Below, piece after piece: positions 33,099 to 42,511 of a DNA stretch of 64,000 bases. Made by a program: the position numbers and the translations under genes. The notes under the pieces are model-generated. The model saw only the letters and a program-made list of their open reading frames with translations, was not told the origin of the DNA and ran no database searches. Positions within the stretch are counted from its first letter, which is position 1; each line of letters starts with the position of its first letter. This DNA comes from Albidovulum sediminicola (lineage in GTDB: Bacteria; Pseudomonadota; Alphaproteobacteria; Rhodobacterales; Rhodobacteraceae), in the NCBI RefSeq assembly GCF_025751575.1, contig NZ_JAOWLA010000014.1, positions 51,079 to 115,078 of the forward strand, in the 5' to 3' direction.

Positions 33099-34568
33099 TC
33101 ACTCTGTCCAGTGGACGGCGGTCAGGTCGTTGGCCTGGGTCGGGGCGTTTTCCCAAAGCCCTTCGATCTTGGCGTTGGCGACGCCGGTCTTGGCCAGCTG
33201 GAAGAGGTAGCCGTTGACATAGTCCTTCGCGATCATCTCCTGCGCCTCTTTCAGGATCGCGCTGCGTTCGCCCGCGTCGGTCGCGAGGTTCAGCCGGTCC
33301 ATCAGCGCCACGAATTCGGTCTTGCCATACTGGAAGTAGTAATCCGGCCGGGCGTAGATGTTGATATCGGCGGGTTCGGTATGGCTGACGATGGTCAGGT
33401 CGAAATCCTTGCCCTTGAAGACCTGCTCAAGCCATTGCGCCCATTCGACATTGGTGATCTCGGTCGCGATGCCCGCGGCGGCAAGCTGGGCGGCGATGAT
33501 CTCTCCGCCCCGGCGGGCGTAGGTCGGCGGCGGCAGCGCCAGGCGCAGCTTCAGGTCGCTGACGCCGGCCTCGGCCAGCAACGCCTTCGACCGTTCCGGG
33601 TCGTAGGCCGAAAGCCCGGTCAGATCCTCGTAATCGGGGTTGTGCGGCGCGAAATGCGTGCCGATGGGCGTCCCGTAGCCGAACATCGCGCCGTCGATGA
33701 TTTCCTGACGGTTGATCGCATGGGCGATGGCCTCACGCACGCGGGCATCGTCCAGTGGCGGTTGCCTGTTGTTCATGGCCAGGATCGTCTCGCCCTCGGT
33801 CGAGCCGACGATGACCCGGAAGCGCGGGTCGGCGCCCAGCTGCGGCAGCGTCTCGGGCGCGGGGAAGTTCGGGAAGGCATCGACATCGCCCGCCATCATC
33901 GCCGCAAAGGCCGCCGTCGGGTCCGAGATGAAGCGGAAGGTCGCCTTCGACAGCGCCGCCGGTTCGCCCCAGTAGTCCGGGTTGCGCTCGATCGTGACGT
34001 GATCGCCCTGCACCCATTCGGCGAACCGGAACGGGCCGGTGCCGACCGGGGCCGTCGCATCGGTCTCGACGGATTCGGGCGCGACGATCACCGCGTCGCC
34101 CCAGGCCATGTTGAAGGGGAAGTTGCCGTTCGGCGCGGAAAGCCGGACCTTGACGGTCAGCGGGTCGATGACCTCCACCGTCTCGATCCCCGCGAAGAGC
34201 GCCTTCTGCGCATTGGCGCTGTCCTCGGCCCGCGCGCGGTCGAGCGAGAATTTCACGTCCTCCGCATCCATCGCCGTGCCGTCGTGGAAGGTCACGCCCG
34301 CATGCAGGTGAAAGACATAGGTGCTGGCGCCGTCCTCCACATCCCAGCTTGCGGCAAGCGCGGGACGGACGGAGCCGTCCGGGCCGAAGCGCGTCAGGCC
34401 CTCGAAGATATTGGCATATACGACCTCGTCTATGGCCGCCGCGGCCCCTGCGGTCGGGTCGAGGTTTGGCGGCTCCAGCACCATGCCCAGGGTGATCGTG
34501 TCCTGCGCAGCAAAGGCCGTCCCTGCGGTCATCGCCAGAAACGCGCTCAGGCTCAGTCGGTTCAGCAT
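33099..34568 (-). CDS. Oligopeptide-type ABC transporter solute-binding protein (SBP family 5)
   Basis: A 489-residue periplasmic protein with a Sec signal peptide (LNRLSLSAFLAMTAGTAFA). Family-5 landmarks: TLGMVLEPPNLDPTAGAAAAIDEVVYANIFEGLTRF, VTFHDGTAMDAEDVKFSLDRA, APVGTGPFRF and ARPDYYFQYGKTEF. It is the only family-5 binding protein in the window. The DppB/C/DF genes at 26509-29869 lack one, so the two sets probably form one transporter, split by the creatinase and L,D-transpeptidase genes on the other strand. Substrate unknown. It is divergent from panB. Confidence 0.92.
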   Translation of the reverse strand: MLNRLSLSAFLAMTAGTAFAAQDTITLGMVLEPPNLDPTAGAAAAIDEVVYANIFEGLTRFGPDGSVRPALAASWDVEDGASTYVFHLHAGVTFHDGTAMDAEDVKFSLDRARAEDSANAQKALFAGIETVEVIDPLTVKVRLSAPNGNFPFNMAWGDAVIVAPESVETDATAPVGTGPFRFAEWVQGDHVTIERNPDYWGEPAALSKATFRFISDPTAAFAAMMAGDVDAFPNFPAPETLPQLGADPRFRVIVGSTEGETILAMNNRQPPLDDARVREAIAHAINRQEIIDGAMFGYGTPIGTHFAPHNPDYEDLTGLSAYDPERSKALLAEAGVSDLKLRLALPPPTYARRGGEIIAAQLAAAGIATEITNVEWAQWLEQVFKGKDFDLTIVSHTEPADINIYARPDYYFQYGKTEFVALMDRLNLATDAGERSAILKEAQEMIAKDYVNGYLFQLAKTGVANAKIEGLWENAPTQANDLTAVHWTE

Positions 34569-34727
34569 CTCGCATCCCTCCCTCCGGCCCGCGTCCGGTG
34601 GCGGGCGGCTGGCTCGACTGTGTCGGGCATTCGCGCCCCGATCAAGTCCCGAGGCCTCCACGAAAGGCTGGCAGCAATGCTGCATCGCAGCTAAAGTGCC
34701 CCTGCAATTGCGAGGGGAGGGACCGCG

Positions 34728-35552
34728 ATGAGCGCGATGTCAGACCAGAGGCGCGCGACGCCGCCCGATATCCGGGCGCGCAAGGGCGGCGCCCCGCTTG
34801 TCGTTCTGACGGCCTACACAACCCCGATGGCGCGGCTCGTGGACCGGCATTGCGACATCGTCCTGGTGGGCGACAGCGTCGGCATGGTGTTGCACGGGCT
34901 ACCCTCGACCCTTGGCGTGACGATGGAGATGATGATCCTGCACGGGCAGGCGGTGGCGCGCGGGCTGGCTCAGGCGCTCATGGTCATCGACATGCCCTTC
35001 GCGAGCTATGAGGAAGGGCCGAAGCAAGCCTTCCGCAACGCCGCGCGCCTGATCGCCGAAACGGGCGCCGCCGCCGTGAAGCTTGAGGGCGGCGCGCATA
35101 TGGCCGAGACCGTGGCCTTCCTGACCGCGCGCGGCATTCCGGTGATGGGCCATGTCGGGCTGACGCCGCAGGCGGTCAATCAGTTGGGCGGCTACCGTGT
35201 TCAGGGCCGGGGCGCCGATGCGGACCGGATCCGCCGGGACGCGGCCGCGGTGGCGGCGGCAGGGGCATTCTCGGTCGTTCTGGAAAAGGTGCCGGACGCG
35301 CTCGCGCGCGAGATCACGCAGGCGCTGGAGGTGCCCACCATCGGCATCGGTGCCTCCGCCGATTGCGACGGGCAGGTGCTGGTCGTGGACGACATGCTGG
35401 GCATGTTCACCGAGTTCCGCCCGAAATTCGTGCGCCGCTACGCCGAGCTTGGGGCCGATGCGGATCGCGCCATCGCGGAGTATGCCGCCGATGTCCGCGC
35501 GCGCCGCTTCCCGGCCCCCGAACATGTCTTCGCCATGGAGACGCCGGCATGA
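34728..35552 (+). CDS. panB: 3-methyl-2-oxobutanoate hydroxymethyltransferase
   Basis: A 274-residue enzyme of pantothenate (coenzyme A) synthesis that adds a hydroxymethyl group from methylene-THF to 2-oxoisovalerate. Signature segments: [31 protein letters not shown], with metal-binding Asp in [25 protein letters not shown]; and [32 protein letters not shown] (34714-34721) is the ribosome site for ATG 34728. panC follows with an ATGA overlap. Confidence 0.97.
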   Translation: MSAMSDQRRATPPDIRARKGGAPLVVLTAYTTPMARLVDRHCDIVLVGDSVGMVLHGLPSTLGVTMEMMILHGQAVARGLAQALMVIDMPFASYEEGPKQAFRNAARLIAETGAAAVKLEGGAHMAETVAFLTARGIPVMGHVGLTPQAVNQLGGYRVQGRGADADRIRRDAAAVAAAGAFSVVLEKVPDALAREITQALEVPTIGIGASADCDGQVLVVDDMLGMFTEFRPKFVRRYAELGADADRAIAEYAADVRARRFPAPEHVFAMETPA

Positions 35553-36388
35553 CCGAAGTGATCCGCAGCGCGGAGGCCCTGCGCGAAAAGGTCTCTGGCT
35601 GGAAGCGCGCGGGCGCGCTTGTCGGCGTGGTGCCGACCATGGGGGCGCTGCATGACGGCCATCTGAGCCTGGCGCGGGCGGCCCGGTCGCAGTCGGACCG
35701 GGTGATCGTGACGATCTTCGTCAACCCGATGCAGTTCAACAATGCCGACGACCTCGCGAAGTACCCCCGCGACGAGGCGCATGACCTGGCGCTTCTGGAG
35801 GCTGACGGGGTGGACGTGCTGTTCGCGCCGGGGCCGGAGGAGGTCTATCCGGGCGGCTTTGCGTCGAAGGTGACGGTGGCGGGGATCTCGGCGCCGATGG
35901 AGGGGGCGTTCCGCCCAGGTCATTTCGACGGCGTGGCCACCGTTGTGACGAAGCTTTTCGGCATGACCCAGGCGGGCCGCGCCTTCTTCGGCGAGAAGGA
36001 CTGGCAGCAGTTGCAGGTCGTGCGGCGGCTGGTCAGGGACCTGAACATTCCGATCCACATCATCGGTTGCCCGACGATCCGGGAAGAGGACGGGCTGGCG
36101 ATGTCGTCGCGCAACGTGCGCCTGACGGCGGCGGAGCGGGCGGTCGCGCCCGCCCTGCACCAGGCGATGCAGCGCGCGGCGGAGGCGATCCGGGCGGGCG
36201 CCCCGGTCGCGGAGGCGCTTGAGACGGCGCGATCGCAGGTTCTGGCAGCGGGTTTCGCGGCGGTGGAGTACCTGGACCTGCGCGGCGCCGAGACGCTGGA
36301 GCCGCTGGAGGCCCACACCGCCCCGGTACGGCTTCTGGCAGCGGCGACGCTTGGGGCCGTGCGGCTGATCGACAACATCGAGGTGTGA
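35549..36388 (+). CDS. panC: Pantothenate synthetase
   Basis: A 279-residue ATP-dependent ligase joining pantoate and beta-alanine. Typical motifs: [18 protein letters not shown] (ATP-binding HIGH-like), [40 protein letters not shown], and the KMSKS-like [17 protein letters not shown]. Starting at ATG 35549 gives the standard N-terminus ([12 protein letters not shown]) and an ATGA overlap with panB. A repeat element follows the stop. Confidence 0.97.
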   Translation: MTEVIRSAEALREKVSGWKRAGALVGVVPTMGALHDGHLSLARAARSQSDRVIVTIFVNPMQFNNADDLAKYPRDEAHDLALLEADGVDVLFAPGPEEVYPGGFASKVTVAGISAPMEGAFRPGHFDGVATVVTKLFGMTQAGRAFFGEKDWQQLQVVRRLVRDLNIPIHIIGCPTIREEDGLAMSSRNVRLTAAERAVAPALHQAMQRAAEAIRAGAPVAEALETARSQVLAAGFAAVEYLDLRGAETLEPLEAHTAPVRLLAAATLGAVRLIDNIEV

Positions 36389-36396
36389 GCGGGTTT

Positions 36397-36469
36397 CCGG
36401 GGCTCGTGCCCCGGACCCGGGTGGGGGCGCTGCCCCCACACCCCCGGGGCATTTGGAAAAAGAAGAAGA
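36397..36469 (+). repeat. Intergenic double stem-loop repeat downstream of panC
   Basis: Two stacked hairpins, CCGGGGC/GCCCCGG (36397-36414) and GTGGGGGC/GCCCCCAC (36421-36439), are followed by ACCCCCGGGGCATTTGG and AAAAAGAAGAAG. It reaches the stop codon of the convergent M20 gene. Confidence 0.65.
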
Positions 36470-37756
36470 TCAGGGCGCGAGAAGGTCTGCCAAGACCAGC
36501 GCCATGACCTTCGCGCTGTCCGTCATGTCGCCGATCCCCACCCATTCGTCGGGCTGGTGGGCGAGGTCAAGCACGCCGGGCCCGTAGGCGATGCAGTTCC
36601 GAAGCCGGCCGATCCGGTCGATGTGCTTCTGGTCGTAGGTGCCGGGGGAGACGACGTAGCCTGCCTGGCGGCCGAGCACCCGCTCGATCGCGGCGGCGGT
36701 GGAACGGACCACGGGCGCGTCGCGCTCGGTCATGGTCGGGCGCACCTCGAAGAGGTCGCGGATGTCGTACTGGAAGGTAGGGCGCGCGGCCTTGACGCGC
36801 TCAAGCAGGGCTGTCACCTCGGCCTTGACCTCGGCGAGGTCCTCCTCGATCAGGTAGCGGCGGTCGATCACGATGCGGCAGCGGTCGGGGACGCAGGGCG
36901 CGGGCAGGCCGGTGTAGCCTTCCTCCTGCTCCTTCTCGCCGCCGTGGATGGAGTTGATGTTGAGCGTCGACTGTTTCGCGCCTTCCGGCACGACGGGCAT
37001 TTCGGTCCGCTTGGTGGCGAGCAGGGGAAAGAGGGTCGCCTCCATCTCGGCCAGGACCGCGCCCATGTGGCGCACGGCGCTGTCGCCGAGGAAGGGCATG
37101 GAGCCGTGGGCGATGCGGCCCTTGGTCTCGATCTCGGCCCACCAGACGCCGCGATGGCCAAGGCAGATGCGGTCCTTGTTGAGGGGCTCGGGGATGATGA
37201 CGTGCTGGACCCGTTCAGGCGAGAAGCGGCCCTGTTCGGCCAGATAAGCTACGCCGCCATAGCCGCCGGTTTCCTCGTCCGCGGTGGCGGAGATCTCGAT
37301 GGCGCCGCGATGGCCGGGGCAGGCGGCCCGGAAGGCCTCTGCCGCGATGATCGAGGCCGCAAGGCCCCCTTTCATGTCGCAGGCGCCGCGGCCGTAGATG
37401 CGGTCGCCCTCGATCTCCGCCCCGAACGGATCGCGGGTCCAGCCGTGGCCGACCTCCACCACGTCGTGATGCGAGTTGAAATGGACGCAGTCGCCCCGGG
37501 CTGCCCCCTCGGCCCGGGCGACGAGGTTCCAGCGCGGGTGTGCGGGCGCGTCGCCAGGTGCGCCCTCCGCCCGGATCAACTCCACCGAGAAACCGGACGC
37601 GGCAAGGCGCGCGGCCAGGTAATCGCAGATCGCCCGGTAGTTGCGGCCCGGGGGATTGAGCGTGGGAATGCGGATCAGATCCTGCGTCAGCCGGATCAGG
37701 TCGTCGCGGCGGGCGGCGATTTCCCCGGCAATCCGTGTTCCCAGCGCATCATCCAT
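36470..37756 (-). CDS. M20 family deacylase (ArgE/DapE type)
   Basis: A 428-residue two-zinc amidohydrolase of the acetylornithine deacetylase / succinyl-diaminopimelate desuccinylase group. The metal ligands are readable: His and Asp in HFNSHHDVVEVGHGW, Asp in GRGACDMKGG, the Glu-Glu pair in SATADEETGG, and a late His in VLDLAHQPDEW. It begins DDALGTRIAGEIAARRDDLIRLTQDLIRIPTLNPPG. The substrate is unclear; proteins of this length in Rhodobacteraceae are usually labelled only as ArgE/DapE family. I do not think it is allantoate amidohydrolase. It stands alone, divergent from the unknown operon. Confidence 0.85.
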   Translation of the reverse strand: MDDALGTRIAGEIAARRDDLIRLTQDLIRIPTLNPPGRNYRAICDYLAARLAASGFSVELIRAEGAPGDAPAHPRWNLVARAEGAARGDCVHFNSHHDVVEVGHGWTRDPFGAEIEGDRIYGRGACDMKGGLAASIIAAEAFRAACPGHRGAIEISATADEETGGYGGVAYLAEQGRFSPERVQHVIIPEPLNKDRICLGHRGVWWAEIETKGRIAHGSMPFLGDSAVRHMGAVLAEMEATLFPLLATKRTEMPVVPEGAKQSTLNINSIHGGEKEQEEGYTGLPAPCVPDRCRIVIDRRYLIEEDLAEVKAEVTALLERVKAARPTFQYDIRDLFEVRPTMTERDAPVVRSTAAAIERVLGRQAGYVVSPGTYDQKHIDRIGRLRNCIAYGPGVLDLAHQPDEWVGIGDMTDSAKVMALVLADLLAP

Positions 37757-37857
37757 GCAAGGACGCTAGCGCCCGGCCCGCCAAGCTGCAAGCCGCGCGC
37801 GATTGGCGGGTGACGGGGGGGAGCGGTTCTGGAATATTCCCCTCATACGGCCCTTCC

Positions 37858-37886
37858 TTGCGGCATCGGGGCGCACATATTGTAAC
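37858..37886 (+). promoter_or_regulatory. Candidate promoter of the eight-gene unknown operon
   Basis: TTGCGG (37858-37863) and TGTAAC (37881-37886) are 17 bp apart in the AT-richest part of the spacer, 24 bp before the first start codon. The match to a housekeeping promoter is modest. Confidence 0.3.
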
Positions 37887-37909
37887 GAGAATTAACATCG
37901 GAGGACCAC

Positions 37910-38986
37910 ATGGCCGATTTCGACGCACAGATACGCGAAAGCCAGAGGCAGGTCGCGGACGCGCAGGCCAAGATCGCGGATCTGACGGGCCGGATCGACA
38001 GCGCGCGTTCCAAGCTGAAGACGGGCGACGACATCTCGATCGACATCGAGAACGCGACGCTGGCCGATGTGCACCGCCATGCCGAGGTCATGAACGCCAA
38101 CATCGCCGAGCTGATCATGGGGCTTGACGACGTGACGGCGGGCTTTTCGAAGGACTTCGACGAGATGCGCAACAAGACGGGCTGGGAAAGCTTCGTCGGC
38201 ATCTTTTCGCGCGGCAAGTCGGAATCGCTGCGGCAGGAGCGGCTGAGGGGCGCCTCGATCGACGACAAGCTTCAGGACCTGATCGGCAAGTCGGACGTGA
38301 TCGTGAAGCTGCTGGAGGGCCAGCTTGCGGTCCTGAACGACCACAAGAGCCGGGTTGAGGCGAACCTGACTGAGACCCTTTCGGACCGCGAGGCGACGGT
38401 GGGCGAGCTGGAGAGCCTGCGCGCCGAGATCCTTGCGATGGACCCCAGGCTGATCGAACTGGAAAACAAGATCAGCGTCGAACAGGACGCGGCCGCCCGC
38501 ACCAAACTGGAAAGCGAGCTGGCCGCGCTGAACACCCGCTACAACGCGATGGTGCAGGACGAACAGGTGAAGCTTGCCAAGTCGCAGACGCTGGAGCGCT
38601 ATATCGAGAAGGGCAAGACCTGGGTCGACAGCCTTCAGAACCAGGCGGCGACGCAGATGGTGCTGATCAACAAGCTTCAGACCGACACGCGCCAGCGGGT
38701 GGTGCTCTATGATGCGCTGACGAAGTCCCTCAAGACCGCGCAGCAGCAGGACGTGGCGCACCGGATCAACGAGATTGGAGTGAAGACCGACCAGGAGGCG
38801 CAGGCCGCCATGGCCGGGATCGGTACCGCGACCAACCAGCGCATGGCCGAGATGATGGAGGCCCACGAGGACCAGATGGTCTTCGCCCGCAAGGTGCTGG
38901 AGCAGAAGGCGAAGGCCGACGAACGCTTCGCCCGGCGCTTCGCCGCGATCGTCGAGAAGCACGACAAGAACCTGTATGGGGGCTAG
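37910..38986 (+). CDS. Coiled-coil protein, first gene of the unknown AAA operon
   Basis: A 358-residue soluble protein, almost wholly helical. Coiled coil is evident at residues 1-40 (QIRESQRQVADAQAKIADLTGRI) and through about 130-260. No signal peptide, membrane helix or catalytic motif is visible. The segment WESFVGIFSRG near residue 100 and the late stretch AATQMVLINKLQTDTRQRVVLYDALTKSLKTAQ recall the layout of TelA/KlaA-type proteins (an F-rich core motif, then long helices ending in QN..LI....RA...AL). The similarity is faint. GGAGG lies five bases before ATG 37910. The next gene starts at the base after the stop codon. Likely role: scaffold or regulator of the ATPase encoded downstream. 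Confidence 0.8.
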   Translation: MADFDAQIRESQRQVADAQAKIADLTGRIDSARSKLKTGDDISIDIENATLADVHRHAEVMNANIAELIMGLDDVTAGFSKDFDEMRNKTGWESFVGIFSRGKSESLRQERLRGASIDDKLQDLIGKSDVIVKLLEGQLAVLNDHKSRVEANLTETLSDREATVGELESLRAEILAMDPRLIELENKISVEQDAAARTKLESELAALNTRYNAMVQDEQVKLAKSQTLERYIEKGKTWVDSLQNQAATQMVLINKLQTDTRQRVVLYDALTKSLKTAQQQDVAHRINEIGVKTDQEAQAAMAGIGTATNQRMAEMMEAHEDQMVFARKVLEQKAKADERFARRFAAIVEKHDKNLYGG

Positions 38987-39367
38987 ATGCTGAGGATCGT
39001 GCCGGCGCGGTCGGGTGTCATCGACGACGAATTCACACTTGGCGTCGGCTTTCAGTGGCGCGATGACACTGGGCAGGAGCGCTACGTTGTGGTTTCCGCC
39101 GCCCGGATGGTCGAACAGCAGGACATCGACCTGGGGCACACGGGGCTTCACGTCGAACTGGATGACCCATCGAACAGCGCCTACCGCGCCGTCGCCGCGA
39201 TCCGGCTGAGCCCCGGCGGCGTTATCGAGATCGCCCTTTCGCCGGAGGGGCAAAGCGCCGCGGGTGTCCCGGGCATGGTCGTGCTGACCTCGGACGCGGA
39301 TGCCGAAGCGCGGGCGATGACCCTGCGGCTGGCGGCGATTGCCGGGGTTGACGTCAAGGAGATCTGA
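38987..39367 (+). CDS. Small protein with Imm10-like pattern
   Basis: A 126-residue soluble protein directly abutting the coiled-coil gene. The pattern EQQDIDLG..GLHVELDDPSNSAY..V..I.LSPGGVIEIALSPEG is like the EQD..LG...Y...L......Y.GV signature I associate with immunity protein 10 (Imm10) of polymorphic toxin systems. The match is from memory and covers only part of the protein. No toxin gene is adjacent, so the fold may serve another purpose here. Its stop shares a base with the next start (TGATG). Confidence 0.7.
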   Translation: MLRIVPARSGVIDDEFTLGVGFQWRDDTGQERYVVVSAARMVEQQDIDLGHTGLHVELDDPSNSAYRAVAAIRLSPGGVIEIALSPEGQSAAGVPGMVVLTSDADAEARAMTLRLAAIAGVDVKEI

Positions 39368-40494
39368 TGCCCGAGCTTGACCTGACCACAGATCACAAGG
39401 CGTTGGACGACGACCTGGCCGCGCGGCGCTACTTCGCCAAGTTCGAGCACATCACCCGCCGCCTTGCCGGGGTCGCGGAGGCGATGGAGCGGGACCGGGC
39501 GCTTTCCGCGCTCGAAAGCGATGTGGTGGAGGCCTATGTCCGCGCGATCGCGGCGAGCTTCAAGGCGCTGAGCCTGAAGTACCTCGTTTCCGGCCGGATC
39601 GCGGGGATCGGGCAGCGGCACCTGACCATCGACCTGCACGAAAGCGGCTTCCCGATCTTCCAGGAGATCGTGACCATGGCCAACGATGCGGCCCAGGCGG
39701 GAAAGCATCTGGCCGGGATGCCGGACGCGGCGCGCCTCAAGGACGAGATGGTGCGCCAGATCCTGGGCGAGCGGGTGGTGCCCACCCGGCTGCAATACGC
39801 GATGTCGCAGCGGCTTTACTACGAGGCGTTGGCGCAGGGAGGGCTCTACTTCGCGCAGATGCATCCCGAGGCGCAGTTCACGGGCGAGGCGCCCTCGGGC
39901 CGGCGGGGGTTCCTGCTGCATTGGGGCGTCTATGACAGCCAGCTGAACGTGCCGGTTCTTTACCTGATGGATGTCGAGGATTCAGGGCGCAAGGCGTTGC
40001 CGCTTGACGAGGGGCGTTGGCCGCAGGCGCAGGCGCATCTTCTTGCGCAGTCGGCGGGCGGGCTGAAGCTGCTGACCGTTGCCCGCGGCTTTGATGCGGA
40101 TTTTGCCGACCTGCACCCCAAGCGTCTGCGCCGCCTGCACCTGGGGCCGATGTATTCTTCGGCCTTCACGCTGCAGACCGGCCCGATCCGCGAGGTGCTG
40201 GAGGAGGCGCGGTCGCCCGCGGGCGAGGACTGGGCACTGGCCTGGACGGTGGAGGATCTGGAGAGCGAGCGGGTGGAGGTCGAGAAGGGCTGGTTTTCCA
40301 CGACCGAGCGGCAGGTCTTCCGCCTGGATCCGCTGGCCGGGATGGGCGCCGAGACGGGTGCCACGCGCGTGACGCGGTCGCTGATCCTGCCGCAGCGGCC
40401 CTTCCAGGTGCTGGCGGAAAAGGACCCGGAGGGGTTCCGGTCGGTCCGGAAGTTCGTGGTGGGGCGCGAGGGCCGGGTGCTGGTCTATGGCTGA
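39367..40494 (+). CDS. Conserved-looking protein of unknown function (unknown operon, gene 3)
   Basis: A 375-residue protein with no signal peptide or membrane helix. The N-terminal half is helical (YFAKFEHITRRLAGVAEAM, ESDVVEAYVRAIAASFKALSLKYL). The C-terminal half is mixed, with hydrophobic strands (RGFLLHWGVYDSQLNVPVLYLMDVED, LKLLTVARGFDADFADLHPKRLRRLHLGPMYSS). I recognise no family and no catalytic motif. It starts in a TGATG overlap with the Imm10-like gene, and a repeat element separates it from the ATPase gene. Base composition matches the host. Its role probably depends on the ATPase. Confidence 0.8.
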   Translation: MPELDLTTDHKALDDDLAARRYFAKFEHITRRLAGVAEAMERDRALSALESDVVEAYVRAIAASFKALSLKYLVSGRIAGIGQRHLTIDLHESGFPIFQEIVTMANDAAQAGKHLAGMPDAARLKDEMVRQILGERVVPTRLQYAMSQRLYYEALAQGGLYFAQMHPEAQFTGEAPSGRRGFLLHWGVYDSQLNVPVLYLMDVEDSGRKALPLDEGRWPQAQAHLLAQSAGGLKLLTVARGFDADFADLHPKRLRRLHLGPMYSSAFTLQTGPIREVLEEARSPAGEDWALAWTVEDLESERVEVEKGWFSTTERQVFRLDPLAGMGAETGATRVTRSLILPQRPFQVLAEKDPEGFRSVRKFVVGREGRVLVYG

Positions 40495-40499
40495 GGGCG

Positions 40500-40553
40500 C
40501 CGGGGGGCTGTCTGCCCCCCGGACCCCCCGAGGATATTTGTGAAAAGAAGAAC
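40500..40553 (+). repeat. Intergenic stem-loop repeat inside the unknown operon
   Basis: A 9-bp stem CCGGGGGGC/GCCCCCCGG (40500-40508 and 40514-40522) with loop TGTCT is followed by ACCCCCCGAGGATATTTG and TGAAAAGAAGAAC. It is the only real gap in the eight-gene array and may divide it into two expression units. Confidence 0.65.
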
Positions 40554-40570
40554 AGGATCGAGGGCTTTCG

Positions 40571-42511
40571 ATGACGACGCCGCTGAACGAGATGGAGCTT
40601 AAGGAAGAGGAGATCCGGGGGCATTATCCGGCGGCGACGGAGATGCTGATGGGGATCGACCACACGCCCCGCCTTGGCACGCCGCGGCTGAGCCTGACGT
40701 CGGCGGAGAAGTCGCCCGAGGTCGCCTCGATGCAGCGGCGTTTCCGGTCGACGACGCCCGGGCTGGTCACGCGGTCAATGGCGCGGGCCGAAGGGGTGCG
40801 CCTTCTGGACCGGATCGCGGAGACCGACGGGGACGATCCCTTGACCTCGGCCACGCAGGCGGCGGTCGCACATGGGCTGCGCCGGGCGCTTTCGATCGCG
40901 CTGGCTGTTGGGGAGCATTTCGCGGGTCAGACGGCGCTGATCGAGTTGAAGAAGGCCAACCTGGAGAACCGCTTGCCCCGTGAACGGGTGGTTGAGTTTT
41001 CGGAACTTCTGGCGGCCGAGGCGCTGGCGGTGCTTTATACCTTCGGCAACGCGATGGCCTTCCTTCTGGCCGCGCAGGCGAGCGAGCAGGCGGTGGAGGT
41101 CGGAGCGGCCGAGGAGGTGCTGACCGACAACGCGCCCCTCGCCTTGCACGGGGCGCTGTGGGAGCTGGACCAGAAGATCGGGATGCATGCGACGAATGAG
41201 ACGCTTCTGGTCGCGACGATCCTGGGCTATGCGGAACAGCTTATGGACAAGGTGCGCGCGCGGGCCGAGGGCGCGCCGAGGCTGGCGGCCTTCACCGGCG
41301 CCAACTACCGCGTCAAGGCCGACGACTTCCCGATTTCCGGCTTCGAGCCTGCCCGCAAGGCGCGGGGGACCGCACTGGTCATGGCGTTCAAGAAACCTTC
41401 GGAAGTCGTGGGCAACCATATCGCCAAGTACCAGGCGATGCGCCTGGCCAAGATGCTGATGGCCTATGACTTCGAGAAGCGCCTGAACCCCTTCGCCGAG
41501 ATGGGGGGCTTCATCTTCACCTTCATGGGCGACGGAAAGCCGGGGACGGGCAAGACCACGCTGATCCAGATGATGGCGGGGCTTCTGAACGACTACTGCC
41601 AGGCCGCGAAATACCCCTTCCGCTACCAGAACCTGTCGATCGACAACGTGGACAGCTACCAGGGCAAGTCGGGGCAGAACGCCAAGGCCTTCATCCAGGC
41701 CGTCATGGACCCCTCTGTCATCGGCTTCGGCACCGTCGACGACATCGACCAGATCGCGGGCAAGCGCGGGGATCGCCAGTCCTCTGCCGGCCAGCAGGAG
41801 ATCACGGCGGTGCTGATGGAGGCTTTCGCCGGCGCCAACACCGTCGTGCGCGGCAACTGCACCTTCGGCATGTTTTCGAACTACCCGGAGAACGTGGACG
41901 ACGCGCTGCGCCAGCGGGCGGGCGCGCGGTTCCTGGTGGACGGGCCGCAAACGCGGGAGGATTACATCGACATCCTCGCGCTGCTGCTGGGGCGCAACCA
42001 CACGATCCAGCTGGGCGATCACGACCTTTACGCCGCGCAGGAGATCAAGCGGGCGGTGGCCGAAAGCTTCGAGACCCATTCCCGCCCCAAGGAGGACGGG
42101 TTGGTGCGGGTCTATGAGGCGGTCCGGGGGCGGATTGGGGAGTTGGACACCATCGCCAAGCTTGGCACCTACCTCAAGGCGATCCAGGAGGCGGACGACC
42201 GCTTCACCGGCCGCGCGATCAAGAACATCACCGACGCGGTCAAGGTCCGCGCGATGGACTTCGAACTGCCCGACGAATGGATGGAGAACCCCGATCTGTT
42301 CCTCTTCAAGCCCTACGACGAAAAGCGCGCGATGATCGGAGAGCTGCGCCGCCCCATCACGGTCGAGATGGTGGTACAGGAAATCAACCGCTACGCCGAC
42401 AGCGAGTTCCGCTACGCCGACAAGTCCGACGAGGTGGCCATCGAGGGCGCCGTCCGCGACATGCGGCGGATGGAAGAGGCGAAGAGACGGTATCTGGAGG
42501 GGCGGGGGTGA
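40571..42511 (+). CDS. Classical AAA ATPase with long helical N-terminal region
   Basis: A 646-residue ATPase. Residues 1-310 form a helical region of no known family. The AAA module has Walker A GDGKPGTGKTT near residues 320-330, a Walker B-like VIGFGTVDDIDQI near 387-399, and a second region of homology FSNYPENVDDALRQRAGARF near 435-455, with arginine-finger candidates. These features place it in the classical AAA clade (remodelling or unfolding ATPases that work as hexamers). No membrane helix or protease domain is visible. It is the only enzyme I can identify in the eight-gene locus. ATG 40571 follows a weak ribosome site. The stop overlaps the next ATG (TGATG). Confidence 0.88.
   Translation: MTTPLNEMELKEEEIRGHYPAATEMLMGIDHTPRLGTPRLSLTSAEKSPEVASMQRRFRSTTPGLVTRSMARAEGVRLLDRIAETDGDDPLTSATQAAVAHGLRRALSIALAVGEHFAGQTALIELKKANLENRLPRERVVEFSELLAAEALAVLYTFGNAMAFLLAAQASEQAVEVGAAEEVLTDNAPLALHGALWELDQKIGMHATNETLLVATILGYAEQLMDKVRARAEGAPRLAAFTGANYRVKADDFPISGFEPARKARGTALVMAFKKPSEVVGNHIAKYQAMRLAKMLMAYDFEKRLNPFAEMGGFIFTFMGDGKPGTGKTTLIQMMAGLLNDYCQAAKYPFRYQNLSIDNVDSYQGKSGQNAKAFIQAVMDPSVIGFGTVDDIDQIAGKRGDRQSSAGQQEITAVLMEAFAGANTVVRGNCTFGMFSNYPENVDDALRQRAGARFLVDGPQTREDYIDILALLLGRNHTIQLGDHDLYAAQEIKRAVAESFETHSRPKEDGLVRVYEAVRGRIGELDTIAKLGTYLKAIQEADDRFTGRAIKNITDAVKVRAMDFELPDEWMENPDLFLFKPYDEKRAMIGELRRPITVEMVVQEINRYADSEFRYADKSDEVAIEGAVRDMRRMEEAKRRYLEGRG

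Noticed and set aside
36470..37756. M20 gene as allantoate amidohydrolase (AllC), completing the purine route
   Set aside because: Its motifs (HHDVVEVGHGW, ACDMKGG, DLAHQPDEW) are of the ArgE/DapE type. It is 13 kb from the purine island and on the other strand.
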